The notes under the pieces: model-generated | Database searches by the model: none | Told to the model about the DNA's origin: nothing | What the model saw: the letters and a program-made list of their open reading frames with translations, nothing else | Shown here: positions 1 to 7,586 of the stretch, piece after piece | How positions within the stretch are numbered: the first letter of the stretch is position 1 | How the letters are laid out: the number at the start of each line of letters is the position of its first letter | Translations under genes and position numbers: made by a program | DNA from: Rhodovulum sulfidophilum | GTDB lineage: Bacteria > Pseudomonadota > Alphaproteobacteria > Rhodobacterales > Rhodobacteraceae | Direction: 5' to 3' | NCBI GenBank assembly: GCA_003241785.1 | Contig: QFPW01000014.1 | Location: 56,499-120,498 of the forward strand | Length of the DNA: 64,000 nucleotides

Positions 1-294
1 CACGTTGGAATAGATCCGGCCCGACGAGACGGAATCGGTCTTGCGCGCCGCGACCCCGGTGAACCGCTCGTAATGGCCGAGGTCGAGGTCGGTCTCGGCG
101 CCGTCGTCGGTGACGAAGACCTCGCCATGCTCGAACGGCGACATCGTGCCCGGATCGACGTTGAGATAGGGGTCGAGCTTCCGGAGCCGCACCGAATAGC
201 CGCGGGCCTGCAGCAGCGCCCCGAGCGCCGCCGAGGCGAGGCCCTTGCCGAGCGAGGAGACCACACCGCCGGTGATGAATACGTAACGCGCCAT
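1..294 (-). CDS. pyrG: CTP synthase, N-terminal part (runs off window edge)
   Basis: CTP synthase aminates UTP to CTP using ATP and glutamine, the last step of de novo pyrimidine nucleotide synthesis, in the cytoplasm. Only the first 98 codons are present; the rest lies beyond the left edge. The N terminus MARYVFITGGVVSSLGKGLA is the family hallmark with its nucleotide loop, followed by RKLDPYLNVDPGTMSPFEHG, the UTP/Mg-binding stretch. The next gene on the same strand is secG, and pyrG beside secG is a usual order in Alphaproteobacteria. The identification is secure; nothing can be said about the missing glutaminase domain. Confidence 0.96.
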   Translation of the reverse strand, partial: MARYVFITGGVVSSLGKGLASAALGALLQARGYSVRLRKLDPYLNVDPGTMSPFEHGEVFVTDDGAETDLDLGHYERFTGVAARKTDSVSSGRIYSNV

Positions 295-436
295 GCTGTG
301 AGGTTCCCGTGCCTTCGCTTCAGTCAGAATCAGGATGAAGCCGCGCTCCACGGGACCCCATCCATAGGGTATATGCGCCACCCGCGCAAGGGAGCGGACG
401 CTACATCCTGTGGTCGTGTCAGGGCGCGGCCGGAGG

Positions 437-463
437 CGCCCCCAGGTCGCTCTTGGGGGACGC
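437..463 (-). terminator. Hairpin between secG and pyrG
   Basis: CCCCCA and TGGGGG arms, extended by flanking GCG/CGC, form a stem-loop just past the secG stop codon. No T-tract follows, so it may be a weak or Rho-assisted terminator, or only an attenuating structure before pyrG. The stem is visible in the sequence; the function is inferred. Confidence 0.3.
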
Positions 464-474
464 CGGGCCGGGGC

Positions 475-909
475 TTACTGCGCCGGCGGCGGGGCCGCGG
501 GGTCCACGCTCGGCGCAGGGGCGGCCGGGGTGGCTGGCGCGGGAGCGGCCGCGTCGGGCGCCGGGGGCGGCGCGAGATCCGGCGCCGGCATGTTCGGCGC
601 GGGCGCCGGGGCCACCGGCTGCTCGGTGTTGAGCGGAGCCTCGATCCCGAGGCGGTCGAGCACCGAGCCCGATCCGCCCTCGCGCGCCGCGATGATCGTG
701 AGCGTGATGCTCGTCACCACGAAGGCCGCGCCGAGCGCCCAGGTCACCTTCGAGAGCGCGGTCGCCGCGCCCCGGCTGGTCATCAGCCCGCCGCCACCGC
801 CGCCACCGCCGCCGATGCCGAGGCCGCCGCCTTCCGAGCGCTGCAGCAGCACGACGATGATCAACCCGATCGCGATGATGAGGTGGATGGTCAGGATGAT
901 GTTCTGCAT
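475..909 (-). CDS. secG: Preprotein translocase subunit SecG
   Basis: SecG is the small inner-membrane subunit that assists SecYE and SecA in protein export. The 144-residue product begins MQNIILTIHLIIAIGLIIVV, the first membrane helix, then LLQRSEGGGLG, a typical SecG loop, then a nine-glycine run and a second helix (about residues 55-72). The last 60 residues are a proline/alanine-rich tail, making the protein longer than the 75-110 residues usual for SecG; such tails are common in Alphaproteobacteria. It lies upstream of pyrG on the same strand. Confidence 0.95.
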   Translation of the reverse strand: MQNIILTIHLIIAIGLIIVVLLQRSEGGGLGIGGGGGGGGGLMTSRGAATALSKVTWALGAAFVVTSITLTIIAAREGGSGSVLDRLGIEAPLNTEQPVAPAPAPNMPAPDLAPPPAPDAAAPAPATPAAPAPSVDPAAPPPAQ

Positions 910-1026
910 CTCGCGGGCCTTCGCGCTCCGGGTCCGAGACCCTCTCCATAAGCGCGCGCTTCTAGCCGAGCGTTCGGGGAATGTCGAACGGGAATTGCCT
1001 CGGCCGGGCCGGAAGCGGTGCCCGGT

Positions 1027-1374
1027 TCAGCCGGCCCCGCGCGCGTCATGGGCGCGCACGTCGGCGCGCTTCGCCTGCGCGCGCCAGACCCGCTCGAGAT
1101 TGGCGCGGGCCCAGCCGAGGTCGAGCGTCCCGGGCCGCGCGAGGACGAGCCCGTGCGGGCGGTGGTGGTCGGTGGTGAAGAAGGTCTCGGGATCGGCCTC
1201 GATCAGCAGGTCGCGCTCCTCGACCGGCACCTTGAAGACCGGGCAGTCATGGGCGGCGTTCCAGTACAGCATCACCTTGCCGTTCACCTTGAACGAGCGC
1301 GAGTCCCAGGACATCGTCTCGACCGTGCCGGGCAGGGCGAGGATGATCGCGCGGAGGTCTTCGAAGCTCACCAT
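1027..1374 (-). CDS. MmcQ/YjbR family protein
   Basis: The 115-residue protein matches the MmcQ/YjbR family in length and pattern: an N-terminal SFEDLRAIILALPGTVET helix, a central WDSRSFKVNGKVMLYWN strand pair, then the VPVEERDLLIEADPETFFTT region and a C-terminal WARANLERVWRAQAKR helix. Members have a double-wing fold resembling DNA-binding domains, but their biochemical role is unsettled. The start is the ATG at 1374, since a longer frame upstream runs antisense to the UbiH-type gene. The gene is divergent from the UbiH-type gene at 1492. Confidence 0.82.
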   Translation of the reverse strand: MVSFEDLRAIILALPGTVETMSWDSRSFKVNGKVMLYWNAAHDCPVFKVPVEERDLLIEADPETFFTTDHHRPHGLVLARPGTLDLGWARANLERVWRAQAKRADVRAHDARGAG

Positions 1375-1491
1375 GGCGGTTCCTCCCGGTCGCGCATCAT
1401 CGACCGGGCGGGGGCGGGGGCGCAAGCCCAAGGGCGGCCTTGGCGCCGCTTCCGGCCGGGCGTAGGGTGCGCCGCGCCGGAAGGGGGAGCC

Positions 1492-2700
1492 ATGGACGGG
1501 ATCGACACCGACATCGTGATCGCGGGCGGCGGCGTGGCCGGCCTCGGCGCAGCCGCGATTCTGGCCGCGCGCGGCTTTTCCGTGCGCTGCGTCGATCCGG
1601 CGCCCCCGGTGACCTCGGGCGAGGCGGCCGGCGCCGATCTGCGCTCGACGGCCTTCCTCGGCCCCTCGGTCGCGCTTTTGCGCCACTGCGGCCTCTGGGA
1701 CCGGCTCGCGCCCGAGGCGGCGCCGCTCCGGATCATGCGCATCGTCGACGCGGGCGGATCGGGCGGCGTGGCGCGGCGCACCGCCGATTTCGACGCCGCC
1801 GAGGTGGGGGCCGCGGCCTTCGGCTACAACCTGCCGAACTGGCTGATCCGCCGGGAGATGGTCGCGCATCTCGCCGCGACCCCGGGCGGCGGGCTCATGG
1901 CCCCGGCGCGCGTCGCGGAGGTGGTACCGCGCGCGGATCGCGCGATCGTGCGGCTCGGCGACGGCGCGGGGCTCGCCGCGCGGCTCGTCATCGCGGCCGA
2001 TGGCCGCGACAGCGGGCTGCGCGCCGCCGCGGGGATCGGGGTCCGCCGCTGGGGCTATGGCCAGAAGGCGGTGGTCTTCACCGTGCGCCACGAGCGCCCG
2101 CACGAGGGCGTCTCGACCGAGGTGCACATGGGCGGCGGCCCCTTCACGCTGGTGCCGCTCCCGAGCCGGTCGGACCGGCACCGCTCCGCAGTGGTCTGGA
2201 TGGAGCGCGGCCCCCGGGCGCTGGCGCTCGCGGCCATGCCGGAAGCGGAGTTCGAGGCCGCGGCGAACGCGCGCTCGGCGGGCGTGCTCGGCCGGCTCGG
2301 CCTCGAGGGCCGGCGCGTGGTCTGGCCGATCATCGCCCAGATCGCCGACCGGCTCGACGCCCCCCGCATGGCGCTGATCGCCGAGGCGGCGCATGTCGTG
2401 CCGCCCATCGGCGCGCAGGGGCTCAACATGAGCCTGCGCGACATCGGCGTGCTCGCCGACCTTCTCGTCGCCGCGCGCGCCGAGGGCGCGGATATCGGCG
2501 GCGTGGAGGTGCTGGCGCGCTACCACCGCGCGCGCCACGCGAAGGTCCTGGCGCGGATCCTCGGCGTCGACGCGCTCAACCGCGCCGCGATGACCGACCA
2601 CCGCCCGCTGCGCGACCTGCGCAACCTCGGCCTCGGGATGGTCGAGGGGCTGCGGCCCCTGCGCCGCGCCGCGATGCGGCTCGGGCTCGGCGCGGAATAG
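1492..2700 (+). CDS. UbiH/UbiF-family FAD-dependent monooxygenase
   Basis: A flavoprotein hydroxylase of the ubiquinone biosynthesis family, expected to add a ring hydroxyl group to a polyprenylated quinone precursor. The 402-residue product has an N-terminal Rossmann motif (IAGGGVAGLGAAAIL, residues 8-22), a mid-protein ADGRDSGLR motif, and the C-terminal flavin motif EAAHVVPPIGAQGLNMSLRD, in which the usual GD before AAH is AE. The ATG at 1492 follows an AAGGGGGAG ribosome site. Which ring position it modifies cannot be read from sequence alone. The TAG stop is followed at once by a palindromic-repeat cluster. Confidence 0.88.
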   Translation: MDGIDTDIVIAGGGVAGLGAAAILAARGFSVRCVDPAPPVTSGEAAGADLRSTAFLGPSVALLRHCGLWDRLAPEAAPLRIMRIVDAGGSGGVARRTADFDAAEVGAAAFGYNLPNWLIRREMVAHLAATPGGGLMAPARVAEVVPRADRAIVRLGDGAGLAARLVIAADGRDSGLRAAAGIGVRRWGYGQKAVVFTVRHERPHEGVSTEVHMGGGPFTLVPLPSRSDRHRSAVVWMERGPRALALAAMPEAEFEAAANARSAGVLGRLGLEGRRVVWPIIAQIADRLDAPRMALIAEAAHVVPPIGAQGLNMSLRDIGVLADLLVAARAEGADIGGVEVLARYHRARHAKVLARILGVDALNRAAMTDHRPLRDLRNLGLGMVEGLRPLRRAAMRLGLGAE

Positions 2701-2715
2701 GGGCGCGCGGGGAAC

Positions 2716-2843
2716 GGCGGACCGAGGTCCGCCCTACGAAACGCGCCGGGGATGGCGGACCGAGGTCCGCCCTACGACGCCGCCGCATAGGGCGGACCTC
2801 GGTCCGCCATCCGGCGCCCGTAGGGTGGGCGAGTCCGCCCACC
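2716..2843. repeat. Cluster of four short palindromic intergenic repeats
   Basis: Three copies of family A (core GGCGGACCTCGGTCCGCC plus a GTAGG-type end) lie at 2716-2737 (minus), 2754-2775 (minus) and 2788-2808 (plus). One family B copy (core GTGGGCGAGTCCGCCCAC, here with GAGTC in the centre) lies at 2820-2843 (plus). Each copy is self-complementary, and opposed neighbours can also pair with each other. They fill the gap between the convergent UbiH-type and AsnC genes. Related copies recur elsewhere in the window. Confidence 0.9.
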
Positions 2844-2892
2844 TTCCCCCGTCCGCCACGCACAAGCCGCGGCGCCATCGTCCCCGCGCCGC

Positions 2893-3351
2893 TCAGATCG
2901 GCGGCGGCGCCAGCTTCTCCTCGCGCAACATCACGTTCGATTCGACCTGCCCCACCCCGGGCAGCGTCATGATCCGGCGCCGCAGGATGCGCTCGAAATC
3001 GCTCAGGTCGCGCGCCACGACGCGCAGCCGGTAGTCGTGCACCCCGATCACCTGCTGAACGAGCTGCACCTCCGGGATCGCCTGCACCGCGCGCTCGAAA
3101 CCCTCGAGGTCGATCCGCCCCCTGGCGGCGAGCTTCACGCCGAGGAAGACCACGACGCCGAAGCCGAGCTTCTCGCGGTCGAGGATCAGCCGCCGGCCGC
3201 GGATCACCCCCGTCGCCTCGAGCCGCCGGATCCGGCGCCAGGCGGCGGGCTGGCTGAGCCCGACGCGCAGCCCCACCTCCTTCGCGCCGAGCGATCCGTC
3301 GGCGAGCAGCGCGCGCAGGATCGCCCGGTCGGTGTCGTCGATCTCGGTCAT
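2893..3351 (-). CDS. Lrp/AsnC-family regulator, second of a tandem pair
   Basis: A 152-residue feast/famine regulator. The N-terminal winged-helix domain (DDTDRAILRALLADGS, then the recognition region LSQPAAWRRIRRLEATGVI, residues 5-52) is followed by an AsnC ligand-binding domain containing VIGVHDYRLRVVARDLSDFE. Its ATG overlaps the TGA of the upstream AsnC gene by four bases, so the two are surely cotranscribed and possibly form mixed oligomers. The pair is divergent from ilvC, suggesting amino-acid control of branched-chain synthesis; this role is inferred from position. Confidence 0.93.
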   Translation of the reverse strand: MTEIDDTDRAILRALLADGSLGAKEVGLRVGLSQPAAWRRIRRLEATGVIRGRRLILDREKLGFGVVVFLGVKLAARGRIDLEGFERAVQAIPEVQLVQQVIGVHDYRLRVVARDLSDFERILRRRIMTLPGVGQVESNVMLREEKLAPPPI

Positions 3352-3809
3352 ATCGGCAGCCGGGCGCTGTTCTTGAGCTCGGATACCAGCATCAGCGCGT
3401 CGATCTCGGCGATATGCGGCAGGGCGAGGATGCGGTCACGGTAGATCTCCTGGTAATGGCCGAGATCGCGCGCCACCACGTCCATCCGGATGTCGACCCG
3501 GCCGAGCAGCGTCTCGATCGCGATCACCTCGGGCAGCGCCTTCGCGGCGGCGAGGAAGGCGTCGAAGGCGTTGCTCGCCGCCTTGTCGAGCACCACGCGC
3601 AGGAAGACCCGCACCTCGTAGCCGAGCGCGCGCGGGTCGATCTCGATCGCGCGGCCGAGGATCACGCCGGCGCGCTCCATCTTCTCGATCCGGCGCCAGC
3701 AGGGACCGGCCGAAAGCCCGGCGCGCTCGGCAAGCTCGGCGACCGGCATGCCGGCGTCCTCCTGCAGGAGGCGCAGCAGGCGCCGGTCGATATCATCGAG
3801 CTCGTGCAT
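3348..3809 (-). CDS. Lrp/AsnC-family regulator, first of a tandem pair
   Basis: A 153-residue Lrp/AsnC protein: helix-turn-helix DDIDRRLLRLLQEDAGMPV and LSAGPCWRRIEKMERAGVI, then the effector domain with LLGRVDIRMDVVARDLGHYQ. It resembles its downstream neighbour in length and layout but differs clearly in sequence, so this is an old duplication or two independent paralogues. The ATG at 3809 is the first start after the spacer shared with ilvC. It overlaps the next AsnC gene by ATGA. Lrp proteins form octamers and often regulate their own and divergent promoters; here ilvC is the obvious candidate target. Confidence 0.93.
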   Translation of the reverse strand: MHELDDIDRRLLRLLQEDAGMPVAELAERAGLSAGPCWRRIEKMERAGVILGRAIEIDPRALGYEVRVFLRVVLDKAASNAFDAFLAAAKALPEVIAIETLLGRVDIRMDVVARDLGHYQEIYRDRILALPHIAEIDALMLVSELKNSARLPI

Positions 3810-3941
3810 GGATCTCTCGAGAATGGCCACTTTGGCGAATGGATCTCCGCGATATCTAGCAAATTCCGCGAAAAGAGAAAACCGATTGCGCGCGAGGGGC
3901 CTATGCTCCGCGCCACGGCACATCGAGTGGAGGAAGCGCCC
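3810..3941. promoter_or_regulatory. Divergent control region between the AsnC pair and ilvC
   Basis: This 132-bp spacer must hold the promoters for both directions. Its middle (about 3830-3885) is clearly richer in A and T than the surroundings, including GATATCTAGCAAATT and an AAAAGAGAAAA stretch, as expected for Lrp-type binding. No convincing paired -35/-10 elements could be assigned, so only the regulatory role by position is claimed. Confidence 0.35.
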
Positions 3942-4964
3942 ATGCGCGTCTATTATGATCGCGACTGCGACATCAACCTGATCAAGGACAAGAAGGTCGG
4001 CATCGTCGGCTATGGCTCGCAGGGCCACGCCCATGCGCTGAACCTGCGCGATTCGGGCGCCAAGAACGTCGCCGTCGCGCTGCGCGAGGGCTCGCCCTCG
4101 GCGAAGAAGGCCGAGGCCGAGGGGCTGAAGGTCATGGGCATCGCCGAATGCGCCGCCTGGGCCGACGTCCTCATGATGACGATGCCCGACGAGCTGCAGG
4201 CCGACACCTACAAGAAGTATATCCACGACAACCTGCGCGAGGGCGCGGCGATCGCCTTCGCGCATGGCCTCAACGTGCATTTCGGCCTGATCGAGCCGAA
4301 GAAGGGCGTCGACGTCATCATGATGGCGCCGAAGGGCCCGGGCCACACCGTGCGCGGCGAATTCGTCAAGGGCGGCGGCGTGCCCTGCCTCGTCGCGGTC
4401 GAGAACGACGCCTCGGGCAACGCGCTCGAGATCGCCAAGAGCTATTGCTCGGGCATCGGCGGCGGCCGGTCGGGCATCATCGAGACCAACTTCCGCCAGG
4501 AATGCGAGACCGACCTCTTCGGCGAGCAGGCCGTGCTCTGCGGCGGCCTGGTCGAGCTCATCCGCATGGGCTTCGAGACGCTGGTCGAGGCGGGCTACGA
4601 GCCCGAAATGGCCTATTTCGAGTGCCTGCACGAGGTGAAGCTGATCGTCGACCTCATCTACGAGGGCGGCATCGCCAACATGAACTACTCGATCTCGAAC
4701 ACCGCCGAATACGGCGAGTATGTCTCGGGCCCGCGCGTCCTGCCCTACGCCGAGACCAAGGCGCGGATGAAGGAAGTGCTCTCGGACATCCAGACCGGCA
4801 AGTTCGTGCGCGACTTCATGCAGGAGAACGCGGTCGGCCAGCCGTTCTTCAAGGCGACCCGCCGCCTGAACGACGAGCACCAGATCGAGAAGGTCGGCGA
4901 GAAGCTGCGCGGCATGATGCCCTGGATCTCCAAGGGCAAGATGGTCGACAAGGCGCGCAACTAA
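3942..4964 (+). CDS. ilvC: Ketol-acid reductoisomerase
   Basis: IlvC converts acetolactate or acetohydroxybutyrate into the dihydroxy acid by Mg-dependent alkyl migration and NADPH reduction, the second common step of valine, leucine and isoleucine synthesis. The 340-residue length is that of the short class I enzyme. The Rossmann motif VGIVGYGSQGHAHALNLRDS lies near residues 18-37. The C-terminal knotted domain carries ETDLFGEQAVLCGG and the metal-binding FECLHEVKLIVDLIYEGG. The ATG at 3942 follows a GAGGAAG site. The gene stands alone and is followed by palindromic repeats that may end transcription. Confidence 0.97.
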   Translation: MRVYYDRDCDINLIKDKKVGIVGYGSQGHAHALNLRDSGAKNVAVALREGSPSAKKAEAEGLKVMGIAECAAWADVLMMTMPDELQADTYKKYIHDNLREGAAIAFAHGLNVHFGLIEPKKGVDVIMMAPKGPGHTVRGEFVKGGGVPCLVAVENDASGNALEIAKSYCSGIGGGRSGIIETNFRQECETDLFGEQAVLCGGLVELIRMGFETLVEAGYEPEMAYFECLHEVKLIVDLIYEGGIANMNYSISNTAEYGEYVSGPRVLPYAETKARMKEVLSDIQTGKFVRDFMQENAVGQPFFKATRRLNDEHQIEKVGEKLRGMMPWISKGKMVDKARN

Positions 4965-5001
4965 GACCGAGGCGGAGCGGGGCGCGCCCGCGCCCCCTCG
5001 C

Positions 5002-5095
5002 GTAGGGCGGACCTCGGTCCGCCCTTTTCGTGTCGGGGGATGGTGGGCGGAATCGCCCACCCTACCGCGCCGTAGGGTGGGCGATTCCGCCCACC
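5002..5095. repeat. Palindromic repeats after ilvC, including a head-to-head family B pair
   Basis: One family A copy lies at 5002-5023 (plus), whose hairpin is followed by CTTTTCG and could serve as a Rho-independent terminator for ilvC. Two family B copies lie at 5042-5065 (minus) and 5072-5095 (plus), separated by only six bases. Their flanks TGTCGG and CCGACA also match, so the whole 5031-5103 stretch can fold into one long cruciform-like hairpin. It separates the convergent ilvC and nucleotidase genes. Confidence 0.88.
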
Positions 5096-5108
5096 ATCCG
5101 ACACCCGG

Positions 5109-5750
5109 TCAGGCCAGAAGCCGCAGGAATTCCGTCAGGTCGTCGGTCTGGTGATGCACATGCGGCGCGATCTCGGCCGGGCCGACCAGCACGGTGCGCA
5201 TGCCCAAGGAATGCGGCACCGCGAGGTTGCGCGGGTCGTCCTCGAACATCGCCGCCCGCCGCGTGTCGAGCCCGTCGAGCGCGAAGACGGTGGCGAAGGC
5301 CGTCGCCTCGGGCTTCGCCACGTGCAGCGCGTCCTCGAAGCCGTAGAGCGCGTCGAAGGCGCCGTCGATCCCGAGCGCCCGCGTCACGCGCCGCGCGTGC
5401 TCGCGCGAGCCGTTGGTATAGACGATCCGCCGGCCGGGCAGGGCGGCGATCGCCGCCTTGAGCGCGGGGCTTTCCGCCACCGCCGTGAGGTCGATGTCGT
5501 GCACGTCGGCGAGATAGGGCGCGGGATCGAGCGCGTGCTCGGCCATCAGCCCGGCGAGCGTGGTGCCGTGCCGGCGCCAGTAGTCGCGGCGGAGCGCGCT
5601 GGCCGGGGCTTCCTCGAGGCCGAGGGTTCGCATCACATAGGCCGTCATCTTCGCCTCGATCTGGTCGAAGAGGCGGATCTCGGGCGCGTAGAGCGTGTTG
5701 TCGAGGTCGAAGACCCAGGTCTCGACATGGGCGAAGAGGTCGCGGGGCAT
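5109..5750 (-). CDS. HAD-superfamily pyrimidine 5'-nucleotidase
   Basis: A 213-residue HAD phosphatase. Motif I is WVFDLDNTLYAPEIRLFDQI, with DLDNTLY typical of the pyrimidine 5'-nucleotidase (Sdt1-like) branch that dephosphorylates UMP and CMP. Motif II is VYTNGSREHA, motif III the Lys in HVAKPEATAF, and motif IV FEDDPRNL. The cap between motifs I and II is helical (DYWRRHGTTLAGLMAEH). Substrate preference is inferred from the family. The start is the ATG at 5750, divergent from the GntR gene at 5869; the gene ends beside the palindromic repeats. Confidence 0.9.
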   Translation of the reverse strand: MPRDLFAHVETWVFDLDNTLYAPEIRLFDQIEAKMTAYVMRTLGLEEAPASALRRDYWRRHGTTLAGLMAEHALDPAPYLADVHDIDLTAVAESPALKAAIAALPGRRIVYTNGSREHARRVTRALGIDGAFDALYGFEDALHVAKPEATAFATVFALDGLDTRRAAMFEDDPRNLAVPHSLGMRTVLVGPAEIAPHVHHQTDDLTEFLRLLA

Positions 5751-5868
5751 GGCCGCATCCTAGCGCGCGGCCGCGGCGGCCACAATCGCCCGCGACGCCT
5801 CGTGATCGCGCCGCTCGCATTCGCCGGCGGCCGGGGCTAGGGTCTCGGCGCGGCAGGGAAGGATCGCC

Positions 5869-6507
5869 ATGGCAGGCTTCGCCCAGGGACAGAAGGACGC
5901 GTTCTACCTCGTGCTCGAGGCGATCGACCAGGGCGAGTTCCGCCCCGGCGACCGGCTGGTCGAGGCCGAGCTCGCCGAGCGTTTCGGCGTCTCGCGCACC
6001 CCGATCCGCGAGGCGCTGCAGCGGCTCGAGACGCAGGGCGTGCTCGCGCGCGACGGGCGCAGCCTCGTGGTGGCGAGCCTCAACCACGACCAGCTCGGCG
6101 AGCTCTACGTGGTGCGCGCCGAGCTCGAGGGGCTCGCGGCCCGGCTCGCGGCGCAGCACGCGGCGCCCGAGGAGATCCGCGTGCTGCGCGAGATGGTGCG
6201 CAAGGACCGCGAATTCGTCGCGCGGCCCGAGCTGCTCGCCCGCGCGAACAAGCGCTTCCACCGCCAGATCCACATGGCGAGCCACAACCGCTACCTGATC
6301 CAGCAGCTCGACATGGTGCATCGCGCGATGATCCTGATCGCGACCACCTCGCTCGCCGCCGAGGGCCGGGGAGAGAAGGCGCTGGAGGAGCACGAGCAGA
6401 TCGTCGACGCGATCGAGGCGCGCGACGGCGACGCCGCCGATCTCGCGCTCCGCCAGCACATCAGCCGCGCCTTCGAGACGCGGCTGAAGCTCGAGGCGGA
6501 CCGCTAG
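5869..6507 (+). CDS. GntR-family regulator, FCD (FadR) subfamily
   Basis: A 212-residue transcription factor. The winged-helix domain has LVEAELAERFGVSRTPIREA, then LQRLETQGVLARDGR (residues 26-65). The C-terminal helical FCD domain carries the metal/ligand histidine pattern NKRFHRQIHMASHN and EEHEQIVDAIEARD, then LRQHISRAF. Such proteins commonly sense small organic acids. No operon partner lies downstream, because the next gene is convergent and ends 3 bp away, and the upstream gene is divergent. Its target and effector cannot be inferred from the context. Confidence 0.92.
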   Translation: MAGFAQGQKDAFYLVLEAIDQGEFRPGDRLVEAELAERFGVSRTPIREALQRLETQGVLARDGRSLVVASLNHDQLGELYVVRAELEGLAARLAAQHAAPEEIRVLREMVRKDREFVARPELLARANKRFHRQIHMASHNRYLIQQLDMVHRAMILIATTSLAAEGRGEKALEEHEQIVDAIEARDGDAADLALRQHISRAFETRLKLEADR

Positions 6508-6510
6508 GGT

Positions 6511-7518
6511 TCAGCCGGCCGGGGCGACGGTCTCGCCGCGCCGGGGCTCGCCCCGGTCGACGAGCATGCCGTCGGCGCGGTCGTCGCGGAACTGCGCCGG
6601 CATGCCGAGGCCCTCGCCGAAGACCGGGCTCGATCGCAGGTGGAAGCGCGGATGCGGCTCGGTCGTGTCGCCGCTGTTGCCGCGGCGGCGATCTCTGCGC
6701 CGGCCGCGACCCGGTCTCCCGGCGCCACCGTGACGCTGCCGGCGCGCGGATGCGCGAGCAGGCCGTATTCTCTGGTGCCGAAGTCGAGGATGACGTGGTT
6801 GCCGGCGGGATCGCCGGGGTCGTTCGCGCCGATCGCCTGGTCGGGTCGCCTGGTCGGGCAGCCCGTCGACCGCCGCCACGACGCGGCCGTCGCCGGGCGC
6901 GAGGATCGGCCGGTCCCAGCGGTGATAGCTCGCGAGCGCCGCCGGATCGCCCGCGTGGCTCCTCCCGTCGCGGAGCACGAGGAAATCGGTGGCGAAGCGC
7001 GGGGCGGGAACGACGGCGTGGTCGTTGTCGGCGATGTCGCGGCCGCCCCGGTAGACGTGCCACGCGCCGTCGAAGGGCAGGCGCGGCGCGGCGCGGGTCG
7101 CGTGGCCGAGATAGGGGCTTTCAGCCGCGACCGGCGCCGGGCCGATCCAGAAGCCCCCGACCTTTCCATCCGTGTCGAGCGCCACGACGATCCGGAGCGG
7201 CGTGCTCGCCCGGGTCCAGCGCGCGGTCCGCGTGTAGGTCGCATGCGGCCCCTCGGCGCGAATGTCCTCGGCGAGCAGCTCCGCCTCCGCGCCGAAATCT
7301 CGCCCGACGTCGGCGCGGACCGCCGCGAAGGTCGCCTCGGATCCGAGCGCGGCCCGCATCTCAGAGGTCATCTCCGACCAGATCGCGGCGGTCTCCGCGG
7401 CGAGGAAGCGGTCCGCGATCGTCTGGCCGCGCTGCAGCGTCCCGGCCCGCGCCGCCTCCGCCGTCATCGCCGCGAGCCTCAGCGCCACGCCAAGCCCGCT
7501 CCTGGTCCAGTCCGCCAT
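6511..7518 (-). pseudogene. Frameshifted M23-type metallopeptidase relic
   Basis: The open frame spans 335 codons from ATG 7518, but the middle is out of phase. Residues up to about VAAVDGLPDQ look like a secreted-peptidase-like protein with an N-terminal ligand domain, then a LytM/M23 domain. The M23 core (GNHVILDFGTREYGLLAHPR and GSVTVAPGDRVAAGAEI) is readable only in another frame, between about 6845 and 6690. Normal phase returns at GNSGDTTEPHPRFHL. The first shift is a perfect 13-bp tandem duplication; the second needs a one-base change near 6680. The metal motif expected as HLH reads HPR. Sequencing error could explain one shift, but not easily all three defects. Confidence 0.7.
6833..6858. 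repeat. 13-bp perfect tandem duplication inside the M23 gene
   Basis: The 13-mer TCGCCTGGTCGGG occurs twice in direct succession (6833-6845 and 6846-6858). Removing one copy restores the peptidase reading frame to GLPDQAIGANDPGDPAGNH, so this is the direct cause of the first frameshift. It looks like a replication-slippage duplication. Confidence 0.9.
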
Positions 7519-7586
7519 GCCGCTCTCCCACCTCCGTCGGCCGGCATCCTGGCAGCGGCGGGACCGGATGCCACCGCCGTCCCGGC

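Noticed and set aside
2788..5023. Palindromes read as ordinary Rho-independent terminators only
   Set aside because: Most copies have no T-tract, occur as multiples or inverted pairs, and share exact sequence between unrelated genes, which points to a repeat family; only the copy after ilvC has a T-run.
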